A program made the translations under genes and the position numbers. Below, piece by piece: positions 1 through 10,216 of a DNA stretch of 64,000 nucleotides. The notes under the pieces are model-generated. The model ran no database searches. It saw nothing but the letters and a program-made list of their open reading frames with translations, and had not been told where the DNA came from. The first letter of the stretch is position 1; every line of letters starts with the position of its first letter. The DNA lies in the NCBI GenBank assembly GCA_016932995.1, contig JAFGBU010000017.1, positions 1 to 64,000 of the forward strand. The letters run 5' to 3'. Origin of the DNA: Desulfovibrionaceae bacterium (GTDB lineage Bacteria > Desulfobacterota > Desulfovibrionia > Desulfovibrionales > Desulfovibrionaceae).

Positions 1-1168
1 AGCTGACCGCGGAATTCGTCGGCGGCTCGCGCCACAGGTCGTGGTCCAGGACCCGGCCTTGGCAGCTCGGCAGTATCTCCAGCAGACAGGCCAGGGCCGC
101 GAAACCGCAGACATTATACCGGTCCTTGACCCGGGCCGACTCCGCCCAGAATCCCGCAACGTCCATCTCCACCAGGCGCTCCAGGAGCCTGGCGTCGTGG
201 GCCAGGGCCTCGGACTCCAGGTCCCGGGCCCCTTGCTCGTGCCCGAACTTGGGCCCGATGTGGCTCAAATCCACGCCCGCGACCACCAGGGTCTTGGGGT
301 CCCGGGCGAGCCCGGCCAGGGCCTTAAGAAACGGCCCGGCCGCGTCCACAAATGCCCGGCGCGAGTACTCGGCCAGGCCGCGCAGGGAGCCGCAGAGCAC
401 CGGGACCATGGAGAACCCGTCGCCCAGGGAGCGCTTAAGGAACAGGGCCTGGAACTCCACGGAGTGCTCGGAGCGGTGCCCGAAGTCGTCCGGGGCCAGG
501 GCCGGGCCCCCGGCCTTGATCAGCGCCCTTGCGGCCGGCCGGTCGTTTTCAACCACGCCGAGCGGGGTCTCGAAGTCCTTGGCCGTGACGCTGAACAGGC
601 CGTCGGCCATTTGGTGCCCCACGCCAAGGACCAGGACCCGGTCCCGGCCCGGGGCACTGAGCCCGGAGTAGGCCCGGGCGTAGGTCCGGGCCCCGGAGGC
701 GATGTCGATGTGCGGGGCCACAACCGCCTTGGGGGCCTGGGCCGGGCTTGCCTGGGGCGCAAGGCTCAAGACCTTGTCGAGCATGGATTTAAGCTCCCCG
801 GCCCGGGCCGGGTAGGCGCTCCCGGCGTGCGAGCAGGGCCTGGATTCCAGGGCCGCGAACTTGGCCCGGACCTCGGCCTCGGCCCTTCTGAATCGCTCGG
901 TGTCGAGCAGAAAGCAGGACTCCAGGTCGTTGATCAGCCTGTCCACCTGGTCCGGTCCGGCCGACAGGCCGAGTTCGGCCATCCGGGCCTGGATATCGGC
1001 CCCTGAACGGGTCCCGTCGAGCAGGGGCAGGACGGCCAGCACGGCCTCGGGCAGGGCCGCGCCCAAGGGCGCAAGCCCGAGATGGTCCCTGACCAGGCCC
1101 AGACGGCGGCCCTGGTGGCTGACGGGGATGATCTCCAGGTCCAGGCGCAGCCTGGGGTTTTGGTCCAT
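1..1168 (-). CDS. amrB: AmmeMemoRadiSam system protein B (Memo family), 3' end cut by window edge
   Basis: The frame is open from an ATG at 1168 (preceded on its own strand by a purine-rich stretch) to the left edge, 389 codons without a stop. The first ~95 residues look like a small winged-helix-type extension. From about residue 115 the Memo fold begins, with GSAYPARAGEL. It is followed by APHIDIASGARTYA, VLVLGVGH and the diagnostic HRSEHSVEFQALFLK, which carry the His/Glu positions conserved in Memo proteins; later VVAGVDLSHIG is also typical. Memo proteins are related to extradiol dioxygenases and in bacteria travel with a radical SAM partner; that partner (AmrS) is encoded in this window at 23394-24416, not next door. 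Molecular function is not established. The assignment rests on motif recognition; the C-terminus is outside the window. Confidence 0.85.
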   Translation of the reverse strand, partial: MDQNPRLRLDLEIIPVSHQGRRLGLVRDHLGLAPLGAALPEAVLAVLPLLDGTRSGADIQARMAELGLSAGPDQVDRLINDLESCFLLDTERFRRAEAEVRAKFAALESRPCSHAGSAYPARAGELKSMLDKVLSLAPQASPAQAPKAVVAPHIDIASGARTYARAYSGLSAPGRDRVLVLGVGHQMADGLFSVTAKDFETPLGVVENDRPAARALIKAGGPALAPDDFGHRSEHSVEFQALFLKRSLGDGFSMVPVLCGSLRGLAEYSRRAFVDAAGPFLKALAGLARDPKTLVVAGVDLSHIGPKFGHEQGARDLESEALAHDARLLERLVEMDVAGFWAESARVKDRYNVCGFAALACLLEILPSCQGRVLDHDLWREPPTNSAVS

Positions 1169-1382
1169 GTTTTTTTCCCCTTGCCCCTGCTTGCGGGGTG
1201 TTCGAGCATCCGTCAACAGGGGTTCGGAGTCAAGGCGCGCACGGGCCCGGCCGGGCCCGCCTTGACATTCGCGCCCGGACCGGCAATTGTTATCTAGTTG
1301 TAATAAGGCCTGATTCGGCCCGGGACCCGGGTCTCGTCCGGGTCCGGGCGCCTTGATCTCCGCTGCCCGGGGAGGGCGGGGC
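1169..1382. other. Divergent intergenic region
   Basis: 214 bases between the Memo gene (minus) and the RsbW-like gene (plus). TTGACA at 1262 and AT-rich ttatctagttgtaataa at 1290-1306 suggest promoters, but no correctly spaced pair is seen. Confidence 0.5.
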
Positions 1383-1823
1383 ATGGCTCAATCGGTTGAG
1401 TGGCGGCTGGAGCCCGAGGTCCGGCTGGCCCGGGTGCTCACGGCCGGGGTCCAGGCGGTCATGGAGTTGAACGGGGCCGAGCGGGCGGACTGCGACCGTC
1501 TGCAGCTGGCCGTGGAGGGGGTGTTCATCTACATCTGCCAGGTCCTGCGCGAGGCCCGGGTCAGCGACGCCGTGTGCGCCGGCATGGAGATGTTCGGCAA
1601 CCAGGCCAGGGTCTGGCTGGAGCACATGGGCCCCAAGGGCGACCTGGACCACTTTTTTGAGCCCGACTCAATGGACAGGATCAAGCGCACCAGCTTCGAG
1701 GCCCTGGGCCTGTTTCTGTCCCGGGAGATGTCCGATTCCCTGGTCTGCGAGCGCCGCTACGACTACCACAAGGGCAAGAAGGTCAGCCGGTTCACGATCT
1801 CAAAGCGGTTCGCCCGTGCCTAG
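1383..1823 (+). CDS. RsbW-like ATP-binding (anti-sigma/HATPase-like) protein
   Basis: This is a 146-residue protein starting at an ATG 5-10 bases after a ggggagggcgggg ribosome site; an earlier in-frame ATG at 1353 lacks one. The layout resembles single-domain serine-kinase/anti-sigma ATPases. It has an N-terminal helix with RLQLAVEGVFIYICQ where such proteins carry the E-x-x-x-N box, a central strand with WLEHMGPKGDLDHFF, and GLFLSREMSDSL near the C-terminus where the family has its G-L-G-L-x-L-x-R loop, ending in a charged strand (FTISKRF). The N-box Asn and the G1 motif are not clear, so ATP binding may be lost. It stands alone between the Memo gene and the ATPase operon; a partner anti-anti-sigma factor is not seen. 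A tentative fold-level call. Confidence 0.55.
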   Translation: MAQSVEWRLEPEVRLARVLTAGVQAVMELNGAERADCDRLQLAVEGVFIYICQVLREARVSDAVCAGMEMFGNQARVWLEHMGPKGDLDHFFEPDSMDRIKRTSFEALGLFLSREMSDSLVCERRYDYHKGKKVSRFTISKRFARA

Positions 1824-1839
1824 GCCCTGCGGACTTTTT

Positions 1840-2022
1840 TCAGACTCCGCGCCTGCGGTCTTTGCCGTCCCTGCGGTCCGGGGCCTTCCTACGGCCGGCG
1901 CAGGCCCTTTCGGATTTCCTGCGATCAAGGCCGGAGCGCCTGTCCTGGCCGCTTCTGCGCTCGAGCCCGGAGCGCCTGTCCTGGGCAAGGTTCGATTTTT
2001 TTTCCACGGCGGCATCCTCCAT
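1840..2022 (-). CDS. Small Arg-rich repeat protein (DRRSG/ERRSG repeats)
   Basis: This 60-residue ORF is mostly repeats of the pattern [D/E/Q]RRSG-x-[D/E]RR: QDRRSGLERRSG, QDRRSGLDRR, then APDRRDGKDRR near the end. The underlying DNA repeats are visible on the plus strand as two copies of ggagcgcctgtcctgg between 1930 and 1990. I chose the ATG at 2022 because the repeat-bearing part begins soon after it; an upstream in-frame ATG at 2070 would add 16 residues, and neither has a strong ribosome site. It is convergent with the preceding gene, 16 bases from its stop. Short RRxG-x-DRR repeat proteins are known from deltaproteobacteria without an assigned role. A highly basic, repeat-built peptide suggests nucleic acid or membrane binding, but that is inference. 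Confidence 0.5.
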   Translation of the reverse strand: MEDAAVEKKSNLAQDRRSGLERRSGQDRRSGLDRRKSERACAGRRKAPDRRDGKDRRRGV

Positions 2023-2044
2023 TTTGTTAGTTAGCTTTTTTTGA

Positions 2045-3933
<1,889 letters not shown>

Positions 3934-3941
<8 letters not shown>

Positions 3942-4266
3942 GCAGAAAAAGGGGCAAGACGAGGGCCGCTCCGGGTTCCCCAACCGGGTCGGGTCCAGCG
4001 AGCGGCGCAGGATCAGGGCCAGGGACTCGGCCGGGCACGGGGCCTGGTTCGGCCTGGGGACCTTCGGCATCGTCGGCTGGTCCGTGACCGTGCCCACGAT
4101 CCTGGGCGTGTTCGCGGGCGTGTGGATAGACTCGCGCTGGCCGGGCAGGCACTCCTGGACCCTGATGCTCTTGGCCGTGGGCCTGGTCGCGGGCTGCCTC
4201 AACGCCTGGCTGTGGCTCAAGCGCAACCGCGAGGCCATCTCGAGGGAGCAGGACCATGAGGGCTAG
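3934..4266 (+). CDS. atpI: N-ATPase AtpI/AtpQ-type small membrane subunit
   Basis: 110 residues: a charged N-terminus (1-38) followed by two predicted membrane helices (about 42-65 and 73-95) with GVFAGVWIDSRWPGRHSWTL between them, the usual form of the ATPase gene-1/AtpI-like protein of N-ATPase operons (called AtpQ in that group). AtpI proteins are assembly or Mg/Na-associated accessory factors; the exact role in N-ATPases is unknown. It overlaps atpC by 8 bases and the next gene by 11. Confidence 0.8.
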
Positions 4267-4543
4267 CCTGTTGATCCTCTCGCCCGTCTGGGGCGCGGTT
4301 TTGGGCCTGGTCTACTTCGGCGGGCTGTGGCTCACGGTGACCAGGCTGGCCGGAGCGAAAAATCCCAGGCGGCTGTGGGCCTTGAGCTTCGCGGCCAGGC
4401 TGGTCCTTTCCCTGGCCGGATTCTGGGCCGCGCTGCGCGTCGGGCCCGCGGCCCTTTTCCTCTGCCTGGCCGGTTTCTTGGTCCTGCGCGCGGTCCTGGT
4501 CTCAAGGGCCGGGACGGGCCGGGAGGCGTTGCCGTGGACATAA
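4256..4543 (+). CDS. atpR: N-ATPase AtpR subunit
   Basis: 95 residues with three predicted membrane helices (about 8-28, 38-58, 64-82). It sits exactly where AtpR lies in N-ATPase operons. An Arg is embedded in hydrophobic sequence in LSFAARLVLSLAGFWAALR, and intramembrane arginines are characteristic of AtpR; they have been proposed to interact with the carboxylates of the c subunit. Starts are interlocked with the neighbours: 11-base overlap before and 10-base overlap after. Confidence 0.8.
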   Translation: MRASLLILSPVWGAVLGLVYFGGLWLTVTRLAGAKNPRRLWALSFAARLVLSLAGFWAALRVGPAALFLCLAGFLVLRAVLVSRAGTGREALPWT

Positions 4544-5217
4544 GCCCGGACTGGACCGTGTACGCCCAGTGGGGGGCCTTCAGGCTGAACGCGACCATAG
4601 TCAACACCTGGCTGGTCATGGCCCTGTTGGTCTTCTTGTCCTGGCTGGCCACGCGCAGGCTGAGCTCGGAGGTCCCGGCCTCCGGGTGGCAGAACGCCCT
4701 GGAGGCGGTCGTGTCCCTGGTCTCCGGGGAGATCCGCCAGGTCACCGGCCGCGAGCCCTGGCCGTTTGTGCCCTTTTTGTGCACCATCTTCCTGTTCGTG
4801 GCCGCGTCCAACCTGCTCTCGGTGGTGCCCTGGTTCAGGCCGCCCACCGGGTCCCTGTCCACGACCGCGGCCCTGGCCCTGTGCGTTTTCGGGGCCGTGC
4901 CCGTCTGGGGGGTCTCGCGCATCGGGTTTCGGCCCTACGTGATGAACTACTTCCGGCCCTCGCCCTTGATGCTGCCGTTCAACGTCATGGGCGAGTTCAG
5001 CCGGACCCTGGCCCTGGCCGTGCGGCTGTTCGGAAACGTCATGAGCGGGAACATGATCGCGGCCATACTGCTCTTGATAGCGCCCCTGGTCTTCCCGGTG
5101 CTTTTGCAGCTTCTGGGGCTTCTGACCGGGCTGGTGCAGGCCTATATCTTCTTCATCCTGGCCGCGGTCTACGCGGCCTCGGGCATGGAGGTCCAGGAGA
5201 ACTCCCTCAACCGCTAA
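4534..5217 (+). CDS. atpB: N-type ATPase Fo subunit a
   Basis: 227 residues from a GTG at 4534, which has gggagg 8 bases upstream and reads VDISPDWTVYAQWG; an open frame further upstream is only read-through of atpR in another frame. About five to six hydrophobic helices. The helix with SRTLALAVRLFGNVMSGNM carries the essential stator Arg (AVRLFGN) that faces the c ring, and the last helix contains VQAYIFFILAAVYA. The protein forms half-channels for the coupling ion. The seven residues before the stop (QENSLNR) end the gene 16 bases before atpE. Confidence 0.93.
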   Translation: MDISPDWTVYAQWGAFRLNATIVNTWLVMALLVFLSWLATRRLSSEVPASGWQNALEAVVSLVSGEIRQVTGREPWPFVPFLCTIFLFVAASNLLSVVPWFRPPTGSLSTTAALALCVFGAVPVWGVSRIGFRPYVMNYFRPSPLMLPFNVMGEFSRTLALAVRLFGNVMSGNMIAAILLLIAPLVFPVLLQLLGLLTGLVQAYIFFILAAVYAASGMEVQENSLNR

Positions 5218-5233
5218 CCAAAGGAGACGACCC

Positions 5234-5512
5234 GTGGACAACCTCGGACTCATCGCGGCGGTGTCCATCATCACCGCCGGCCTGTGCATCGCCATCGGCT
5301 CCATCGCCCCGGCCCTGGGCGAGGGGCGCTCGGTGGCCCAGGCCCTAAGCTCCATGGCCCAGCAGCCGGACATGACCAACTCGATCACCAGGACCCTGTT
5401 CGTGGGCCTGGCCATGGTCGAGTCCACGGCCATCTACTGCTTCGTGGTGACCATGATCCTGATCTTCGCCAACCCGTTCTGGAACTACTTCCTGTCCAGG
5501 GCCGGAGGCTAG
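5234..5512 (+). CDS. atpE: N-type ATPase Fo subunit c (Na+-type site)
   Basis: 92-residue hairpin protein of the c ring. Helix 1 (about 7-30) ends in PALGEG, giving Glu30; helix 2 has the ion-binding block VESTAIY with Glu63, Ser64, Thr65 and Tyr68. In Ilyobacter-type Na+ rings the ligands are Q32, E65, S66 and Y70; here the Gln position is a second Glu, the double-carboxylate pattern typical of N-ATPases. The sequence therefore favours Na+ coupling. The loop SSMAQQPDM contains the conserved Gln-Pro for F1 contact. Preceded by aaggagacgacc. Confidence 0.93.
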   Translation: MDNLGLIAAVSIITAGLCIAIGSIAPALGEGRSVAQALSSMAQQPDMTNSITRTLFVGLAMVESTAIYCFVVTMILIFANPFWNYFLSRAGG

Positions 5513-5513
5513 G

Positions 5514-6254
5514 ATGCTCCTGGACTGGTTCACGGTTCTGGCCCAGGTCTTCAACTTCCTGATCCTGGTCCTGCTGCTCAAGCGCTTCTTGTACCGGCCC
5601 ATTGTCGAGGCCATGCGCCGGCGCGAGGAGCGCATCGCAAGTGACCTGGCCGAGGCCGAGCGGGCCAGGGACGAGGCCGCGCGCCGCGAGGAGGACCTGC
5701 GCCTGGAGCGCGAGGCCCTGGACCAGGGCAGGGAGCGGGTCCTGGCCGAGGCCAGGCGCGAGGCCAAGGTCTGGCGCGAGAGGGCCCTGGACAAGGCCAG
5801 GGCGGAGATAGAGGCCGCCCGCGAGGCCTGGATCAGGGGCCTGGAGGAGGAGAAGGAGAGCTTTTCCCGGGGCCTCAAGGTCCGGCTGGTGCGCCAGGTG
5901 CTCATGGTCTGCGAAAAGGCCCTGAAGGACCTGGCCGGGGGCGATCTGGAGTCCAGGCTGGTGGAGTCCTTCATCCAGCGCCTGGCCGCGGGCGAGGCCC
6001 CGGGCCGGGCCCCGGTCCTGCGCGTGCGCACGGGTTTCGAGCCGGACCTGGGCCTGCGGGCCAGGATCGAGGACGAACTGGCCCGGATCATGGGCGCGGA
6101 GCGGGTCGAGTTCGAGACCAAACCGGAGCTCGGCTTCGGCATCGAGATGCTCGCCGGGGACGTGAAGACCGACTGGAACCTGGACAGCTATCTGGCGGGC
6201 CTGGAGCGCGAGGTCGTCTCGGCCTTTGCCGAGGCCCGGGGGGAGGCGGCGTGA
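5514..6254 (+). CDS. atpF: N-type ATPase Fo subunit b with delta-like C-terminus
   Basis: 246 residues, longer than an ordinary b subunit (~160). One membrane helix (about 8-25, [16 protein letters not shown]), then a long charged coiled coil (about 35-150). From ~165 to the end there is a compact region with [30 protein letters not shown] and a final amphipathic helix that resembles the C-terminal part of delta subunits. The operon has no separate atpH, so this protein probably supplies both stator stalk and delta function, as inferred for N-ATPases. The gene ends inside the atpA start (gTGA overlap). Confidence 0.88.
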   Translation: MLLDWFTVLAQVFNFLILVLLLKRFLYRPIVEAMRRREERIASDLAEAERARDEAARREEDLRLEREALDQGRERVLAEARREAKVWRERALDKARAEIEAAREAWIRGLEEEKESFSRGLKVRLVRQVLMVCEKALKDLAGGDLESRLVESFIQRLAAGEAPGRAPVLRVRTGFEPDLGLRARIEDELARIMGAERVEFETKPELGFGIEMLAGDVKTDWNLDSYLAGLEREVVSAFAEARGEAA

Positions 6255-7780
6255 GCCGGGAATTTCTGGAGGACATAGCCGGGCAGGTGGGCGCGGCCCT
6301 GGAGTCGGGCGCCGGGTCCTATGCGCCCGGACCGGAGAGCGGCGAGGTCGGCCGGGTGGTCTCGGTGGGCCGGGGCGTGGTCTGGGTCGAGGGCCTGGGC
6401 CGGGTCAAGGCCGAGGAGTTGGTGGTTCTGTCCGGCGGCCGGGCGGGCATGGCCCTGGACATCCTGCCCGACCGGGTGGGCGTGGTGACCCTGTCCGAGA
6501 CCTCGGGCTTCAGCGCCGGGGACGAGGTCGCGCGCACCGGCCGGGTCCTGGACGTGCCCGTGGGCGAGGCCCTTGTGGGCCGGGTGCTCGACCCCCTGGG
6601 CCGGCCCCTGGACGGCCTGGGGCCGCCGGCCGCGGCCGAGCGCTGGCCCGTGCAGCGCGAGGCCCCGCCCATACTCCACCGGGCCCCGGTGCAGGTCCCC
6701 CTGGAGACCGGGTTCAAGGTCGTGGACGCGCTGATCCCCATAGGCCGGGGCCAGCGCGAGCTGATCCTGGGCGACCGCCAGACCGGCAAGACCGCCCTGG
6801 CCGTGGACGCCATCCTGAACCAGAAGGGCAAGGACGTGCTCTGCGTGTACTGCGCCATAGGCCAGCGCAGCTCGTCCGCGGCCAAGGTCGTGGAGACCCT
6901 GCGCTCCAGGGGGGCCATGGACTACAGCCTGGTGGTCGTGGTCGAGGGCGACGACGCGCCGGGTTTGCAGTACGCGGCCCCGTACGCGGCCGCGTCCATG
7001 GCCGAGTGGTTCATGCACCGGGGCCGGGACGTGCTCGTGGTCTTCGACGACCTGACCCGCCACGCCCGGGCCTACCGGGAGCTGTCCCTGCTCATGCGCC
7101 GGCCGCCGGGCCGGGAGGCCTTTCCCGGGGACATCTTCTTCATCCACTCCAGGCTGCTCGAGCGCTCCACCAGGCTCAGGCCCGAGCACGGCGGGGGGTC
7201 GATCACCGCCCTGCCCATTGTCGAGACCGAGGCCCAGAACATCTCGGCCTACATCCCGACCAATCTGATCTCCATAACCGACGGCCAGATATATCTGTCG
7301 CCGGACCTGTTCGGCAAGGGAGTGCTCCCGGCCGTGGACGTGTCCAGGTCCGTGTCCAGGGTCGGGGGCAAGGCCCAGTCCCCGGCCTACAGGCTGGTGG
7401 CCGGGGACCTGAAGCTGTCCTACTCCCAGTTCCAGGAGCTGGAGGTCTTCGCCCGCTTCGGGACCCGGCTGGACGAGGTCACCCGCAGGTCCCTGGAGCA
7501 CGGCCGCCGGGTGCGCGAGGTCCTCAAGCAGGACCAGTTCTCGCCGCTGTCCGCGGCCGAGCAGGTGGCCGCGCTCTGGGCCGTGGCCCGGGGCCTTTTT
7601 GACGACCTGGCCCTGGACCGGGTGCCCGAGGCCGAGGGGGCCCTGGCCGCCCTGGTCCGGGAGGACCCGGTCTTTTGCGCGGACCTGGTCCGGGCGGGCA
7701 GGGGCGACGAGATATGGGAGCGGCTGGCCGTGGAGGTGAAAAGGGTCCTGGGCCGGGAGGCGGGCGATGCAGGGGCTTGA
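6251..7780 (+). CDS. atpA: N-type ATPase F1 alpha subunit
   Basis: 509 residues from a GTG at 6251 overlapping the atpF stop by 4 bases. Non-catalytic nucleotide-binding subunit: P-loop GDRQTGKT at residues 174-181, [17 protein letters not shown], the [26 protein letters not shown] block, and the [10 protein letters not shown] / [13 protein letters not shown] signature with the arginine that completes the catalytic site of beta. Length and motifs are complete. Next gene atpG overlaps its end by 14 bases. Confidence 0.95.
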   Translation: MSREFLEDIAGQVGAALESGAGSYAPGPESGEVGRVVSVGRGVVWVEGLGRVKAEELVVLSGGRAGMALDILPDRVGVVTLSETSGFSAGDEVARTGRVLDVPVGEALVGRVLDPLGRPLDGLGPPAAAERWPVQREAPPILHRAPVQVPLETGFKVVDALIPIGRGQRELILGDRQTGKTALAVDAILNQKGKDVLCVYCAIGQRSSSAAKVVETLRSRGAMDYSLVVVVEGDDAPGLQYAAPYAAASMAEWFMHRGRDVLVVFDDLTRHARAYRELSLLMRRPPGREAFPGDIFFIHSRLLERSTRLRPEHGGGSITALPIVETEAQNISAYIPTNLISITDGQIYLSPDLFGKGVLPAVDVSRSVSRVGGKAQSPAYRLVAGDLKLSYSQFQELEVFARFGTRLDEVTRRSLEHGRRVREVLKQDQFSPLSAAEQVAALWAVARGLFDDLALDRVPEAEGALAALVREDPVFCADLVRAGRGDEIWERLAVEVKRVLGREAGDAGA

Positions 7781-8648
7781 GTCCCTCAAGAAGAAGATCG
7801 GCACGGTCCGGGACCTGCTGGCCGTGGTCAAGACCATGAAGAGCCTGGCCGCGGTGAACATCCGGATATTCGAGAACGCCGTGGCCGCGCTCAGGCACAG
7901 CGGCCGGGTCGTGGACCTGGCCCGCCAGGCCCTGTTCCGCCAGGCCGGAGCGCCCGCGCCCGGCGCGGGCAAGGGCCCGGCCGTGATCCTGGCCGTGGGC
8001 TCGGACCAGGGCATGTGCGGCCAGTTCAACGAGACCGTGCTCGAGGCCGCCGCGGCCGAGGCCCGGAGGCTCGGGGATTTGGGGATCGAGACCCTGTTCT
8101 GGTCCTCGGGCGAGCGCCTGCGCTTCGGCCTGGAGGACCTGGGACTGGCCCCGGCGACGCGCTTCGACCTGCCCGCCGGCCTGCCCGGGGTCAGCGACCG
8201 GGTCCAGGAGCTGGTCGGGGCCCTGGACGGGCTGTGGAGCGCGGGCCGGGCGCGGTCCTTTTCCGTGCTCCACAACCGGCCCTCGAGCCGCAGCGGCTAC
8301 GAGACCGACCGGGTCCGGGTCCTGCCCCTGGACCGGGCCTGGTCAGAGGAGTTCCGGGGCCGGCCCTGGGAGGGCCCCAGCCTGCCCATGCTCGGCCAGA
8401 CGCCCTTGGAGGTCTTCGGCGCCGTGCTCTGGCAGTACATGTTCCTGACCCTTTTCAGGTCCTTTGCCTGGTCCATGGCCGCGGAGAACGCGGCCAGGCT
8501 CGCGGCCATGCAGGCCGCGGAAAAGAACGTCCTGGAGCTGGAGGAGGAGCTGGAGTCCAGGTTCAGGGAGACCCGGCAGGGCATGATCACCTCGGAGCTT
8601 CTGGACATAGTCTCGGGCTTCGAGGCCCTGGGCGGGGCCGCGGACTGA
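7767..8648 (+). CDS. atpG: N-type ATPase F1 gamma subunit
   Basis: 293 residues. The N-terminal coiled-coil helix ([29 protein letters not shown]) and the C-terminal helix ([27 protein letters not shown], then [15 protein letters not shown]) are those of the rotor gamma subunit. The middle domain ([11 protein letters not shown]) is also recognisable. The [10 protein letters not shown] match to the family KAMKMVAAAKLR region is imperfect, as usual in N-ATPases. Last gene of the ATPase run. Confidence 0.9.
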   Translation: MQGLESLKKKIGTVRDLLAVVKTMKSLAAVNIRIFENAVAALRHSGRVVDLARQALFRQAGAPAPGAGKGPAVILAVGSDQGMCGQFNETVLEAAAAEARRLGDLGIETLFWSSGERLRFGLEDLGLAPATRFDLPAGLPGVSDRVQELVGALDGLWSAGRARSFSVLHNRPSSRSGYETDRVRVLPLDRAWSEEFRGRPWEGPSLPMLGQTPLEVFGAVLWQYMFLTLFRSFAWSMAAENAARLAAMQAAEKNVLELEEELESRFRETRQGMITSELLDIVSGFEALGGAAD

Positions 8649-8742
8649 CCGGCCCCGGTTCCCGCAACGGTTGCCTTTCCCCATGTTGGCCTGTAGCATG
8701 TGGGCATTGCGGGGAATTCGCCCGGAGACCTTTGGAGCAGCC

Positions 8743-9705
8743 ATGTCCGAGGAAGTGAGGAACCTGGTCCACAAGCACATGCCCGATTTCCCGGCCTCGC
8801 GCTGCGGAAGGCTGTTCACGGACACCACGCCGTTCATGGACATCAGCTACGGCGACGTCATCGTTTTGGGCGGGCTGCACTACCTGGTCCTGCGCGACGA
8901 GCAGGAGCGGCGCTTCGGCATGGAGGACCCCAAGTTCTGGGTCAAGCGCTGCCACCAGCTGGAGACCGGGGAGCGCAAGATACTCAAGCTGGTGTTCTAC
9001 GAGAACTTCCCCATGAACATCGGCGGGTTCAAAATCCAGTGCTACCGCAGCCCGCACAAGGAGGCGCGCATCCTGAACCTGGTCAAGGGCGACGAGCGGT
9101 TCATGCAGGGCATTTCGGCCAAGGACGCAGCCGGCAACGTGGTCCGGGTCCTGGACGTGGTCCTGGGCAAGCGCCTGGACAGCGTGGTCGAGGAGCTTGA
9201 ACTGGACCACAGGACCTATTTCCACGAGGTCTTCCCCGGGATCCTGGCCAAGTACCTGGAGGCCGTGGAGGCCATCGGCTTTCTGCACGCCAACTGGGAG
9301 AAGCACGGGGACATCAGGCGCGACCACCTGTGGGTCGAGTACGGCACGGGCCGCTACCGCTGGATAGACTTCGACTACACCTTCGAGTTCCAGGAGAACC
9401 CCTTTGGCCTGGACCTGTTCGGACTGGGGAACATCCTCTTGTTTCTGGTCGGCAAGGGCAGCGTCACGCTCCAGAACGCCGCGGACGAGGCCGGGATCGA
9501 GGCCGCGGCCCGGATCACCCCGGCCGACCTGTCCCTGATCATCGGCAACCGGGTGGTCAACCTGGGCAAGCTGTTTTCGTACCTGCCCGAGGAGCTCAAC
9601 CGCGTGCTGCTGCATTTTTCGGCCGGCGCCGAGGTCTTCTACGACTCGGTGGACGAACTCATGGCCGACCTTGGGCCCTGCCTGGATCTGGTCGGCAAGC
9701 CGTAG
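8743..9705 (+). CDS. Protein-kinase-like protein of unknown substrate
   Basis: 320 residues from the ATG at 8743 (tttggag upstream). The C-terminal half has kinase-fold marks: GFLHANWEKHGDIRRDHLWVE looks like the catalytic loop (H-G-D in place of H-R-D), and RYRWIDFDYTFEF like the Mg-binding D-F-G strand. The N-terminal half has LKLVFYENFPMNIGGFKIQCYRS and an ARILNLVKGDERFMQG segment that could be the Lys/Glu lobe. This resembles RIO/aminoglycoside-kinase-like atypical kinases. Its location directly after the ATPase operon and before two Usp genes suggests a stress or energy-signalling role; the substrate cannot be read from the sequence. An ordinary Ser/Thr kinase is unlikely. Confidence 0.6.
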   Translation: MSEEVRNLVHKHMPDFPASRCGRLFTDTTPFMDISYGDVIVLGGLHYLVLRDEQERRFGMEDPKFWVKRCHQLETGERKILKLVFYENFPMNIGGFKIQCYRSPHKEARILNLVKGDERFMQGISAKDAAGNVVRVLDVVLGKRLDSVVEELELDHRTYFHEVFPGILAKYLEAVEAIGFLHANWEKHGDIRRDHLWVEYGTGRYRWIDFDYTFEFQENPFGLDLFGLGNILLFLVGKGSVTLQNAADEAGIEAAARITPADLSLIIGNRVVNLGKLFSYLPEELNRVLLHFSAGAEVFYDSVDELMADLGPCLDLVGKP

Positions 9706-9717
9706 GAGGTGAGGGAC

Positions 9718-10206
9718 ATGGATTGGAACAAGGTCCTGGTGGCCTTTGACGCGTCCGAGAACTCGTTCCGGGCCGTGGAGTACGCGGGCGAGATGACCGG
9801 CCGCTCAAAGGGCTTCTACCTGGAGCTGGTCTACGTGGAGCGCCTGCCGGACAGGGACATGTACCCCGACGACGCGGCTTGGAAGGCCAGGTGCCGGGAG
9901 CACGAGGCCGAGGTCCGCGCGGCCCTGGCCCGGGCCAGGGGTGTCCTGACCGCCAGGGGCCTGGACGCCGGGAGCGTTGGCGAGCGCTACGAGGTCAGCT
10001 GCCGCTCCCCGCTCAGGCAGGAGCAGTCCTGCAGCCTGGGCACGAGCATCGCCCACGAGATACTGAGGATCCAGCAGGAGGGCGGCTTCGGCACCGTGGT
10101 CATCGGCCGCCGGGGGGTGTCCAAGGCCGAGGAGTTTCTGTTCGGCAGCGTGTCCAACAAGATAATCCACGCGGCCAAGGGTTGCACCGTGTGGGTGGTC
10201 AGCTAG
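9718..10206 (+). CDS. Universal stress protein, single UspA domain
   Basis: 162 residues; the ATG at 9718 sits 7 bases after taggaggtg, which decides it over the GTG at 9709. One UspA fold: first strand KVLVAFDASENSFRAVEYA and the ATP-binding signature GRRG-x9-GS (GRRGVSKAEEFLFGS) are intact, so ATP binding is expected. The insert MYPDDAAWKARCREHEAEV lengthens the middle of the domain. Followed 10 bases later by a two-domain Usp, probably co-transcribed. Confidence 0.88.
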   Translation: MDWNKVLVAFDASENSFRAVEYAGEMTGRSKGFYLELVYVERLPDRDMYPDDAAWKARCREHEAEVRAALARARGVLTARGLDAGSVGERYEVSCRSPLRQEQSCSLGTSIAHEILRIQQEGGFGTVVIGRRGVSKAEEFLFGSVSNKIIHAAKGCTVWVVS

Positions 10207-10216
10207 GGCGGTCGGA

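Noticed and set aside
41-1006. Plus-strand open frame at the left edge
   Set aside because: Opposite the Memo-family gene, which has clear motifs; plus-strand product is low complexity.
6188-8275. Open frame of ~700 codons opposite atpA
   Set aside because: Same antisense effect; atpA and atpG are certain on the plus strand.
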